Source: Brooklawnia sp032229645
GTDB lineage: Bacteria > Actinomycetota > Actinomycetes > Propionibacteriales > Propionibacteriaceae
Direction: 5' to 3'
NCBI GenBank assembly: GCA_963722295.1
Contig: CAVRLB010000007.1
Span: forward strand, 205,481-269,480
Length of the DNA stretch: 64,000 nucleotides
Shown here: positions 24,375 through 31,383 of the stretch, piece by piece
How the letters are laid out: each line of letters opens with the position of its first letter
Position numbering within the stretch: the stretch's first letter is position 1
Translations under genes and position numbers: made by a program
The notes under the pieces: model-generated
Seen by the model: only the letters and a program-made list of their open reading frames with translations
Databases searched by the model: none
What the model was told of the DNA's origin: nothing

Positions 24375-24734
24375 ATGCAGGGTTTCAAAGATTTCATTTT
24401 GCGCGGCAACCTCATCGAGCTGGCTGTTGCATTCATCATGGGCGCGGCGTTCAGCAGCGTCGTCGAGGCATTCACCAACATCGTGCTGAGTCTGATTTCG
24501 AAGGTTCTCGGCGGCCCGCCGAACTTCGATGACTGGTTGCCCGGCGGCGTGCCGGTGGGCCCGTTCTTGACGCAGGCCATCGGCTTCGTCCTGGTCGCCG
24601 CCGTGGTCTATTTCGCGCTGGTGCTGCCGGTCAATAGGTTCCGCGAGCTTCACGAGCCCGAGGAGGAGGCCGCAGCGGCCACCGAGGCCGAGTTGCTCAC
24701 CGAGATCCGCGATCTGCTCGCCAAGCAGGCGTGA
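24375..24734 (+). CDS. mscL: large-conductance mechanosensitive channel MscL
   Basis: 119 residues starting MQGFKDFILRGNLIELAVAF with the conserved FILRGN..(D/E)LAVA..(I/M)G.AF pore helix. The second helix is FLTQAIGFVLVAAVVYFALV and the C-terminal helical bundle is acidic (LHEPEEEAAAATEAELLTEI). The conserved DLAVA Asp is Glu here (IELAVAFIMGAAF). It releases solutes on hypo-osmotic shock. A terminator follows at 24753. Confidence 0.95.
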   Translation: MQGFKDFILRGNLIELAVAFIMGAAFSSVVEAFTNIVLSLISKVLGGPPNFDDWLPGGVPVGPFLTQAIGFVLVAAVVYFALVLPVNRFRELHEPEEEAAAATEAELLTEIRDLLAKQA

Positions 24735-24752
24735 TCTGACTCAATCGATTCG

Positions 24753-24780
24753 GGGGGTGCGTCCTGTGGGACGTGCCCCC
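24753..24780 (+). terminator. mscL terminator hairpin
   Basis: GGGGGTGCGTCC pairs with GGACGTGCCCCC through a TGTG loop (12 bp including two G-T pairs), followed by GTTTCG. It begins 18 bp after the mscL stop. Confidence 0.75.
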
Positions 24781-24802
24781 GTTTCGTGTGCGGATCCTGT
24801 TC

Positions 24803-25723
24803 TCAGATGTCGACCTCGTGATATCCGCCGTCGGTCGTGACGAGGACGAGGAGCGGACCCGTATAGAACTCGTAGACGCCGTAGAAGGCGACGGTCTGCG
24901 GGTCGAACCCGCTCTGGGACAGTGCCTTGCCGATCGCGTCGTGGATCCGGCCGGCATCGAGTGTGGCGGGGTCGAACGGCTGCTGGGTGTTGAAGCCGAC
25001 CTTCTGTTGTCCGAAGCCGTCGCAGCTGAACTCCCGCAACGGTTCCGACGGGCTGGTCCCCTGGCCGGCACGCAGATAGCTGACCGTGCAGATCGTGCCG
25101 TCGGTGAGCGTCCAGGTTCCGCCTTCGGCGCGGGCGCTGTCGCCGCGCGAGGATGCGGGCCCGGGCAGGCTGATTTGGAAGGCGCGCCGGTTGGGCAGCA
25201 TCGCCGATGCCTCATTGAGTATCTGGTCGATGCCCTCAACGCTGGTCAGGTCGATCTGCGCCGCCACCGGCTCGCGGCCGTCGACCGAGGTCGCGGTGAT
25301 CTGCCCGCCGCAGACCGAGTCGGCAACCACCGCGCCGCTAGCGGCGATGACAACATTGAGCTCGGGGTCGTGGTCGCACGAAGCTGCCAGGGCGCCGAGT
25401 TGGGCGTTCAGCGCATCGAAGTCGACTGCGTCCGGACGACTGGCGCCGGTCACCGATGGCTGCGCAACCGGATCGCCCGCCCCCTGTTCCGTCCGCCAGA
25501 CCTCGGCTCCGTCTGCCCGCACTGCAACGCGGGTGTCGTCAGGATCGGGGCTTAGTACGAGGCGGGTGAATACCGGCTGGCCCGAATCCTTAAGGATCGA
25601 GTTGACGCTGCTCGCAGTTGAATCCCCGACCGTCCCCAGCGCCGTGCAACCGCACAGCAAGGCCACTGCGCCGGCCACTCCGAGCCACCTCACAGGAGAG
25701 CGCCACACCTTGTCATCCCACAT
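24803..25723 (-). CDS. putative lipoprotein, unknown function
   Basis: 306 residues with a lipoprotein signal: WRSPVRWLGVAGAVALLCGC, with the lipobox LCGC and the lipidated Cys at about residue 26. The mature part contains Cys pairs that may form disulfides (SCDHDPELN, DSVCGGQIT, TICTVSYLR, EFSCDGFG), as expected outside the cell. No family is recognised. The start overlaps the hypothetical gene at 25713 by 11 bp, so the two are co-translated. Confidence 0.7.
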   Translation of the reverse strand: MWDDKVWRSPVRWLGVAGAVALLCGCTALGTVGDSTASSVNSILKDSGQPVFTRLVLSPDPDDTRVAVRADGAEVWRTEQGAGDPVAQPSVTGASRPDAVDFDALNAQLGALAASCDHDPELNVVIAASGAVVADSVCGGQITATSVDGREPVAAQIDLTSVEGIDQILNEASAMLPNRRAFQISLPGPASSRGDSARAEGGTWTLTDGTICTVSYLRAGQGTSPSEPLREFSCDGFGQQKVGFNTQQPFDPATLDAGRIHDAIGKALSQSGFDPQTVAFYGVYEFYTGPLLVLVTTDGGYHEVDI

Positions 25724-26090
25724 TTCCGTGATGCGGCGGGCGCTCAGTCAGCAATGCACGATCACGGGGGCTCAGCGGTACCGAGCTGTCTCGCAGCCGC
25801 ACTTCGGCACCGACACCAAGCTGCTCTGCGACGGCCCGGCTGGCTGTCAGCAGTTGAGCGGCCCCGACGCTGCCGCGCAGCGGCGCGGGCACCGGCAACG
25901 GCCACGGTCGTCCGGCCTGGCTACTGGCCTCCCGCACGGCGGCGATTCGTTCGCTGCTCCAGCCGGCAGCCACCAGAGCCTCTGCGATCTGAGGAGGCCG
26001 AGTCGCGTCCGAGCCTGGCGAAGTGGACGGTAACGCGTCCTCGCCGGTCAGCGAGCGCGCCACCAGGCCGGCCAATTCTGCTTCGGTCAT
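25713..26090 (-). CDS. hypothetical protein
   Basis: 125 residues starting MTEAELAGLVARSLTGEDAL. It has no signal or membrane helix and contains a possible helical pair (PQIAEALVAAGWSSERIAAV, REASSQAGRPWPLPVPA). It is first of two genes with the lipoprotein downstream (11-bp overlap). I do not recognise it. Confidence 0.55.
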   Translation of the reverse strand: MTEAELAGLVARSLTGEDALPSTSPGSDATRPPQIAEALVAAGWSSERIAAVREASSQAGRPWPLPVPAPLRGSVGAAQLLTASRAVAEQLGVGAEVRLRDSSVPLSPRDRALLTERPPHHGNVG

Positions 26091-26093
26091 GGC

Positions 26094-26267
26094 ATGAAAC
26101 CTACCTGCAACCCTGGTCTTTCGCTCGGCCAGGCAGTCACCGCGAGCGTCATCGGCCAGCTGCGCTTCTTGTCGATCACCTCGATCCCGGACTGGGCGAT
26201 GACCGATCTGGGTCTGGTCGATTGCATCAAGTTCGAGGTCATCGACCCGGTGCTCGCGACCAGGTAG
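26094..26267 (+). CDS. possible 57-codon small gene upstream of adenosine deaminase
   Basis: An ATG at 26094 opens a 57-codon frame (MKPTCNPGLSLGQAVTASVI to IDPVLATR) ending at 26267, 12 bp before the deaminase start, and starting 3 bp from the divergent gene's ATG. There is no recognised family and no clear ribosome-binding site. It could be a leader frame or chance. Confidence 0.25.
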   Translation: MKPTCNPGLSLGQAVTASVIGQLRFLSITSIPDWAMTDLGLVDCIKFEVIDPVLATR

Positions 26268-26279
26268 AAGGATTGCATC

Positions 26280-27290
26280 ATGGAGATTTCACCATTCGTC
26301 CTCGGACTGCCGAAGGTCGAACTGCACCTGCACATCGAGGGCACCCTCGAACCGGAACTGAAGTTCGAGCTGGCCAAGCGCAACGGCATCAAGCTGCCCT
26401 TCGATACTCCGGAGCAGGTCCGGGCGTCCTACGGCTTCGATGACCTTCCCTCATTCTTGGACGCCTACTACGACGGCATGAACGTGCTGCTGACGTCCGA
26501 CGACTTCTACGACCTCGCGATGGCCTACTTCCGCAAGGTCGCGCCGCAGAACCTGCGCTACGTCGAGATCTTCTTCGATCCGCAGGCGCACACCTCGCGC
26601 GGAGTCTCACTCGACACCGTGATCACCGGGCTACGTCGCGCACAGGTGGAGGCCGAGCAGCAATTCGGCATCAGCTCCGCACTGATCATGTGCTTCCTGC
26701 GCGATTTCCAGGCCGAATACGCGATGGCCACGCTGCTGGAGTCGCTGCCCTACAAGCCGTGGATTCTCGGCGTTGGGCTCGATTCGGACGAGAACGGCAA
26801 CCCGCCGTCGAAGTTCGCGGCCGTCTTCGCTCGCGCGAGGGCCGAGGGCTACCTGCTGACGATGCACTGCGATGTCGACATCCCGGGCTCGATCGACAAT
26901 ATCGCCTCGGTGATCACCGAGATCGGCGTTGCCCGCATCGACCACGGCACCAACATCGTGGAGAATCCCGGGCTGGTGAAGGTGATCGCCGAACGCGGCA
27001 TCGGGTTGACGTCCTGCCCGATCTCGAACACCTGGGTCTCGGACGGTTCGAAGGTCGAACTGGTCAAGCAGCTGGTCGAGCAAGGCGTCAAGGTCACCCT
27101 GAACTCGGACGATCCGGCCTACTTCGGCGGCTACATCGCCGAGAACTTTCAGCGGGTGGCCGACGAGGGCAAGGTCTCGGACCAGTTCTTGGCCCAGCTT
27201 GCCCTAAATGCCGTTGATATCTCGTGGGCGCCGGCGGTGCTGAAGGCGCAGTTGCGCGGCGAGATCGACGAGTACGTGGCGAAGGCCTGA
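26280..27290 (+). CDS. adenosine/adenine deaminase family protein
   Basis: 336 residues of the metal-dependent deaminase fold. Zinc ligands are in PKVELHLHIEGTLEPELKF (HxH). The later His and Asp are in RIDHGTNIVENPG and VTLNSDDPAYFGGYIAENF. The SDDPAYFGGY ending is closer to adenine deaminases (Aah1-like) than to adenosine deaminases. At the usual catalytic HAGE position the sequence is MHCDVDIPGS (His about residue 196), so the acidic general acid is not in the standard place. The substrate is therefore open. A purine permease lies 4 kb downstream. Confidence 0.82.
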   Translation: MEISPFVLGLPKVELHLHIEGTLEPELKFELAKRNGIKLPFDTPEQVRASYGFDDLPSFLDAYYDGMNVLLTSDDFYDLAMAYFRKVAPQNLRYVEIFFDPQAHTSRGVSLDTVITGLRRAQVEAEQQFGISSALIMCFLRDFQAEYAMATLLESLPYKPWILGVGLDSDENGNPPSKFAAVFARARAEGYLLTMHCDVDIPGSIDNIASVITEIGVARIDHGTNIVENPGLVKVIAERGIGLTSCPISNTWVSDGSKVELVKQLVEQGVKVTLNSDDPAYFGGYIAENFQRVADEGKVSDQFLAQLALNAVDISWAPAVLKAQLRGEIDEYVAKA

Positions 27291-27334
27291 TCGCTGCTCT
27301 GCGCCTCCAGCCCGAGCATCTCACGCGCCTGCAC

Positions 27335-27377
27335 AAAGGAGGAGCGCGTACCCAGGACGGGTATGCGCTCCTCCTTT
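27335..27377. terminator. strong 19-bp hairpin terminator
   Basis: AAAGGAGGAGCGCGTACCC (27335-27353) pairs with GGGTATGCGCTCCTCCTTT (27359-27377) with one G-T pair and a 5-nt loop. A-rich and T-rich flanks allow it to terminate the deaminase gene and the opposing tRNA-Arg transcript. Confidence 0.85.
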
Positions 27378-27417
27378 GTACGTGACCGCCCGAAGAAGCG
27401 GACGATGCTTTCATGAG

Positions 27418-27490
27418 CGGCCCCAGCAGGAATCGAACCTGCGACACATGGTTTAGGAAACCACTGCTCTATCCCCTGAGCTATGAGGCC
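27418..27490 (-). tRNA. tRNA-Arg (anticodon CCU)
   Basis: On the minus strand GGCCTCA pairs with TGGGGCC as acceptor. The anticodon stem-loop is GTGGT-TTCCTAA-ACCAT with anticodon CCT, and the T-arm is GCAGG-TTCGATT-CCTGC. The discriminator is G and CCA is not encoded. Confidence 0.93.
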
Positions 27491-27727
27491 ATCAACAGAC
27501 CCAGCTAAGCGTAGACCCAGACACCGGGCGGGCCAACCCGGCGTCCAAGGTCCCGCCCAGGACAGATCGGACGCGAACCAGCGCCCAACAGCAATCACGG
27601 ACGCATCGGCGACCGCAGATACCACGCGACTACGCGTGTTGGGGCCAGTCAGGACGAACGCCTCCTGATTTTGGCAACTTTGTTGATGGCGCTTGCATTC
27701 AGACCCGGATGGGTTATTGTTGTTCAC

Positions 27728-27803
27728 GAAAGCGGTTGCCGCCGATGATTTGTCTCCTGGGGGTGGGTAGACGGCTTCGGCCTCTCGTGCGGCAGCCGCT
27801 TTC
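27728..27803. ncRNA. candidate structured RNA, 13-bp closing stem
   Basis: GAAAGCGGTTGCC (27728-27740) pairs with GGCAGCCGCTTTC (27791-27803) with a single G-T pair. Inside are GTCT...AGAC and a GGC-TTCG-GCC tetraloop hairpin. The 76-nt element matches no RNA class I can name, and its strand is undetermined. It sits about 240 bp upstream of tRNA-Arg on the minus strand. Confidence 0.35.
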
Positions 27804-27836
27804 TTCATGTCCTCAATCCCCCACTCGACAGGCCTC

Positions 27837-27980
27837 AGCGGCTACTGAGAAGCCCGAGCCCCGAGCCCGCAGTAGCGGCTACTGAGAAGCCCGAGCCCCT
27901 CAGCGGCTACCGAAAAGCGCGAGTTCCGCAGTAGCGGCTACCAAAAACAGCAGCGGCCACCGAACATTCGGTAGCCGCTG
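27837..27980. repeat. AGCGGCTAC repeat cluster with terminal hairpin
   Basis: AGCGGCTAC (or AGCGGCCAC) occurs at 27837, 27874, 27902, 27933 and 27952, followed by GAGAAGCCCGAG-type text in the first copies. The last copy pairs with an inverted copy to form a hairpin (27951-27980, CAGCGGC...GCCGCTG). It shares its core with the arrays at 38205 and 57140. Confidence 0.75.
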
Positions 27981-28082
27981 TTACTTTCGACAGCTTCTAC
28001 GCGGGAGGGCGAACAACCCGGGACACGAAGAAGCGCCGCGGCGGACCATCGTCCACTGCGGCGCTTCTTCAGCCCACAACGA

Positions 28083-28775
28083 TCAGGTCGTCGCAGCGGC
28101 CCTGTCGGCCACCCAGAGCCCGCCCGCAACCGATTTATCGACGCGTACCCGCCCTTCGGGGCCTCGTATCTCCACAGCAGAATGGACCTCGACCGCCGAT
28201 ATCGTGACCTCGGGCACCACACCGACGTCCCTGAGCCCCGTCAGCGCCATCTCGTCCGCTTGTACGAACTCGCTCAACCGCACCAACAAGAAGCTGTGTA
28301 CCTCGTCCGTCACGACATCGGCCAACGAGACCACGCCTTCGCGGAAGATCTCCGGATGCAATTCACCGTGCAGAGAGGGAATCGGACAACCATAGGGCGA
28401 CAGCTCCGGCGAATTCAGCAGTTCGGTCAGCCGCTCCTCGATCGCATCGCCGATGACGTGCTCGAGCTTGCAGGCCTCCTCGTGGACGATCGAGTAGTCG
28501 AGCCCGATGATGTCCGACAGCATCCGCTCGGCCAGCCGGTGCTTACGCATCACCTTGCGGGCGCGCTCCCAGCCCACCTCGCTGAGTTCGATGCGACGAT
28601 TGTCCTGCACCGTCAGCAGTCCGTCGCGCTCCAGCCGCGCCACGGTCTGGCTCACGGTCGGTCCTGACTGATGGAGCCGCTCGACGATCCTCGCGCGCAA
28701 CGGCTCGATGCCCTCCTCGTGGAGTTCGAGGATGGTACGCAGATACATCTCCGGGGTATCGATCAGATCGTTCAT
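28083..28775 (-). CDS. DtxR/IdeR family metal-dependent repressor
   Basis: 230 residues with all three DtxR domains. The winged helix is at 5-75 (LIDTPEMYLRTILELHEEGI, then VERLHQSGPTVSQTVARLER). The dimer/metal domain has ligands Met10, His79/Glu83 (MRKHRLAERML), His98 and Cys102/Glu105/His106 (VHEEACKLEHVI). A C-terminal SH3-like domain (EIRGPEGRVRVDKSVAG) is present. The Cys-containing ligand set is that of DtxR/IdeR iron regulators rather than MntR. A DtxR-box-like site lies just upstream (28812) and another before the importer at 62196, suggesting an iron regulon. Confidence 0.9.
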   Translation of the reverse strand: MNDLIDTPEMYLRTILELHEEGIEPLRARIVERLHQSGPTVSQTVARLERDGLLTVQDNRRIELSEVGWERARKVMRKHRLAERMLSDIIGLDYSIVHEEACKLEHVIGDAIEERLTELLNSPELSPYGCPIPSLHGELHPEIFREGVVSLADVVTDEVHSFLLVRLSEFVQADEMALTGLRDVGVVPEVTISAVEVHSAVEIRGPEGRVRVDKSVAGGLWVADRAAATT

Positions 28776-28810
28776 GAGCCCTCCTGGTTAGCTGAAAGCC
28801 TAACGGACTG

Positions 28811-28830
28811 CCATGCTTAGCATGGCCTAA
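28811..28830. promoter_or_regulatory. DtxR-box-like operator and CCATGCTTAGCATGG palindrome
   Basis: Positions 28812-28830 match the DtxR/IdeR consensus (TTAGGTTAGSCTAACCTAA) at 12 of 19 places, including CTTAG and CCTAA. A perfect palindrome CCATGC-TTA-GCATGG overlaps it (28811-28825). It sits between the dtxR gene and the acVLRF1 gene, so it is probably autoregulatory. Confidence 0.5.
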
Positions 28831-28863
28831 TGCGACGCTTCCCGCTGACATAGCATGGGCCCG

Positions 28864-29529
28864 ATGAGCGTCGAATTCACACCTGCCCGCCGGATCAGCG
28901 TCGCCGCCGATCGACTGCCCGGTTGGGTCGAACGATTCGGATCCCGACACGGAACGCTCACCTCAACCATTCTGCCCGCCGAGATATTCCTGCATGCCGC
29001 CGACGGCGCCCACGCGCGCCTGATCAACTGCTGGGCGCCGATGGAATCCACCATCGGGCTGGACGAAGCCGTCGCCCACCTGGTCATGCCGCGCCGGCTC
29101 GCGGTGCTCCTGGTGCGCAAAGGCGCGAGCGCGGTGGGTATCGCGGTGGGCGACGAGCTGGTCGTCCACCGCACATCGCGTCACTATGTACAATCGCGCA
29201 CCAAGGCCGGTGGCTGGTCGCAGCAGCGCTATGCGCGCCGACGCGCCAACCAGGCCCGGTCCGCCTACCAGCAGACCTCGGACGATGCCGTCGAGGTCCT
29301 GCTGCCCGAATTGACCGGATGCGAAGGTTTGATCGTCGGCGGCGACAAGACAGCGGTCAACGAGGTCCTTGCCGATCTCCGTCTGGCGAGACTGGCCCGG
29401 CTGCCCCGTCCGGTTCCGCTGATACCCGCACCGGACGCACGGCTGAGTGTGCTCGCCGAAACCATCAAACAGGCCCGTGCGGTGCAAATCGATCTGGACG
29501 CTACCGCCGTCGGCGACGAGCGATCCTAG
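28864..29529 (+). CDS. acVLRF1-type peptidyl-tRNA hydrolase (Vms1-like release factor)
   Basis: About 221 residues. The core RTKAGGWSQQRYARRRANQA contains the GGxSQQRYxRRR catalytic loop, a relative of the GGQ loop of release factors, that marks the actinobacterial Vms1-like RF1 family. This family is linked to ribosome rescue or quality control. The start is placed at 28864 because a TAGCAT -10 box ends 7 nt upstream, predicting a leaderless mRNA; an in-frame ATG also exists at 28855. It is divergent from dtxR. Confidence 0.85.
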   Translation: MSVEFTPARRISVAADRLPGWVERFGSRHGTLTSTILPAEIFLHAADGAHARLINCWAPMESTIGLDEAVAHLVMPRRLAVLLVRKGASAVGIAVGDELVVHRTSRHYVQSRTKAGGWSQQRYARRRANQARSAYQQTSDDAVEVLLPELTGCEGLIVGGDKTAVNEVLADLRLARLARLPRPVPLIPAPDARLSVLAETIKQARAVQIDLDATAVGDERS

Positions 29530-29533
29530 GCCC

Positions 29534-30553
29534 CTAGTGACGCCTGCGAGTGTGTCGTGGCTGCGGCTTGCTCGCCAGAAATGCAATTCCCCCGGCCACA
29601 ACCGAGATCAGCGCGGCGATGGCGATCGCACCGAAGGAACCTCCGGCGGCCATTCTCGGGGCGGGAGATTCTGACGTCGCCTCGGATGTCGGAGTCTGGC
29701 TGGATGGCTCGCCTTCGGCGTCCGACATCGTCGCGGACGGCTCGGCTTGGGCGCCAGGCGGCACCGAAGGGGCGACACCGACATCGACCAGTGCGGTCGG
29801 CGGCGCGACTTCGAGCAACCGATCATCGTCGCGGCTACCCAGCACAAGCCCGGTCGCCGCCAGCGTGGTCGTGACCGATTCGCCCTGCGGCTGAGCCGGC
29901 GCCGGCTCGGCGCCGGTCACGTTGTAGTCCATCATGTCGTAGGTCAGCACGCTGTTGTAGGTGCGCAAGACCGCAGTGGACGCGTCCACGAATACCCCAT
30001 CAGTCACCCAGCCGGGTGCCTCGGCAACATGCTCCAGAGTCATCTCGCCAGCCGCCTGGGGCGCCGGGACGTAGTAGAGCCCGCCCGGCGACCCCTTGGT
30101 GACGATCCAGATGTTGCCGCGCGGCGAGACCATCATGGTCATCGCGTCGTGCGCGCCGTCCGGGTAGTGCAGCGTCCACTCGGTAACCGGGACAGACGTG
30201 CCGTAATCCATCGAGTCGAGCCGGTAGATGGCCACCGACGAGCGACTGCCACCGATATCGCCGACGAACAGCGCTCCGTCGAAGATGGCCAGCGCCTCGA
30301 CATCGGCCGGAGTCGCTGAGTAACTCACCTCGCCCGCGGTCGTCCCATCAGGGTTGATGGCCTGGACAGCACCCGAGGTGGCCGCAGTCCAATACACCTG
30401 TCTGACCGGATCGGCGGCCAGCCCGCCCGAATTGCTCAATGCCGCATCGGCCAGCGTGATGACATCGCCCGGGCTTGCAGCGGCCGGAGCAGCCATTCCG
30501 AAAACCAGCAGCGATGCCGCAGCGCAGGCCAGAGCCGGCTGAACCTTGGTCAT
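29534..30553 (-). CDS. secreted, C-terminally anchored beta-propeller-like protein
   Basis: 339 residues. A signal peptide (ALACAAASLLVFGMAAPAAA) is followed by propeller-like strands (GGLAADPVRQVYWTAATSGA, then VSPRGNIWIVTKGSPGGLYY) like those of NHL/SMP-30 type repeats. A Pro/Ser/Thr-rich spacer (SSQTPTSEATSESPAPR) follows, then a final helix (AIAIAALISVVAGGIAFLAS) with a basic tail. This is the layout of a cell-wall-spanning membrane-anchored protein. There is no LPxTG motif. The function is unknown. Confidence 0.75.
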   Translation of the reverse strand: MTKVQPALACAAASLLVFGMAAPAAASPGDVITLADAALSNSGGLAADPVRQVYWTAATSGAVQAINPDGTTAGEVSYSATPADVEALAIFDGALFVGDIGGSRSSVAIYRLDSMDYGTSVPVTEWTLHYPDGAHDAMTMMVSPRGNIWIVTKGSPGGLYYVPAPQAAGEMTLEHVAEAPGWVTDGVFVDASTAVLRTYNSVLTYDMMDYNVTGAEPAPAQPQGESVTTTLAATGLVLGSRDDDRLLEVAPPTALVDVGVAPSVPPGAQAEPSATMSDAEGEPSSQTPTSEATSESPAPRMAAGGSFGAIAIAALISVVAGGIAFLASKPQPRHTRRRH

Positions 30554-30666
30554 CGGTGCTCCTGTCCATCGAGTACCCGCGATAGTCTAGCCAACCCCGA
30601 GTGGGCCCGGTGCATCAGCCCGTGCTATCGCCGATGCGCGGGCGCCACAGCGACTAGCCTCGTGAC

Positions 30667-31326
30667 ATGGGACGGTTGTCACAGTTTGCGATCGGAATCA
30701 CGGAGTTGCGTGATGTGTTCGGCGCAGAGCCCGAACTGGCCGGTCGGTTGCGCCAGATCGCAGCCAGCGAGTTTCCCGCGGCCAGCGAACCTCATCAACA
30801 TCGTCGAGGACGCATGCTCGGACGCATCGGCCCGGTGACCAAGCAGTCCATCGAGCCACCGAAGGTGCCCGACCGTCCGGCGCCACCAGATGTCGAAGCA
30901 CTATTGAAGGCGCACGCCATCAAGCCCGAGCGGCAGGCCTTCGCCTGGCAGATCGTCCTTGGCTGGCTCAGAGAGCTGAGCTGGGGCCGGCTGAGCATCG
31001 ACCTTACCGAGCGCGAGATGTCCGACCTTGAGTTCGAGCTGGCCGCAGCGGGGCTGCCCAGCCAGTTCTCCCTGGTGAAGCTGCTGCAACAAGACCCGCA
31101 GATACCGCTCATGCCACTACCCGGGCAGCGGTGGGGATACGCCAAACACGCGCACGTGCTCGCAACCCAACAGGCCCTCGACGAGATCGCCGACTCCCTG
31201 GACGCCAAGACCGCCGCGATGGTGCAGCCGTTCCGCATCTTCTTGGAGAACTATCCCGGCTGGACGGATCAGGCGGCGCAGCAAGGGCGCCCGGCTCCAG
31301 ATCTGGTTGTGACCTGGATGCCGTGA
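30667..31326 (+). CDS. conserved hypothetical cytoplasmic protein
   Basis: 219 residues with no signal or membrane segment. It has a central Pro-rich stretch (IEPPKVPDRPAPPDVEAL) and a helical second half with Trp residues (FAWQIVLGWLRELSWGRLSI) ending FRIFLENYPGWTDQAAQQGR. I do not recognise the family. It is flanked by a convergent permease gene at 31384. Confidence 0.6.
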   Translation: MGRLSQFAIGITELRDVFGAEPELAGRLRQIAASEFPAASEPHQHRRGRMLGRIGPVTKQSIEPPKVPDRPAPPDVEALLKAHAIKPERQAFAWQIVLGWLRELSWGRLSIDLTEREMSDLEFELAAAGLPSQFSLVKLLQQDPQIPLMPLPGQRWGYAKHAHVLATQQALDEIADSLDAKTAAMVQPFRIFLENYPGWTDQAAQQGRPAPDLVVTWMP

Positions 31327-31383
31327 CGCCCCCGCGGGCCACCGGCTCAACGCGGTAGTTTTCTGGGCGGCCCAACGACCGTC

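Larger units (their letters stand above)
27491..28082. other. 590-bp intergenic region with a hairpin and repeats
   Basis: No credible gene is seen between tRNA-Arg and the DtxR gene. The region holds a long-stemmed potential RNA structure (27728-27803) and a repeat cluster (27837-27980), both listed separately. It ends with a GC-rich inverted stretch around 28025-28075 (GAAGAAGCGCCGC...GCGGCGCTTCTTC, 28027-28071), a perfect 13-bp stem directly downstream of the dtxR stop that probably terminates that gene. Confidence 0.6.

Noticed and set aside
27728..27803. Fluoride or other named riboswitch
   Set aside because: A GATGATTT stretch recalls some riboswitch cores, but conserved pseudoknot parts are not identifiable and no regulated gene follows in a sensible place.
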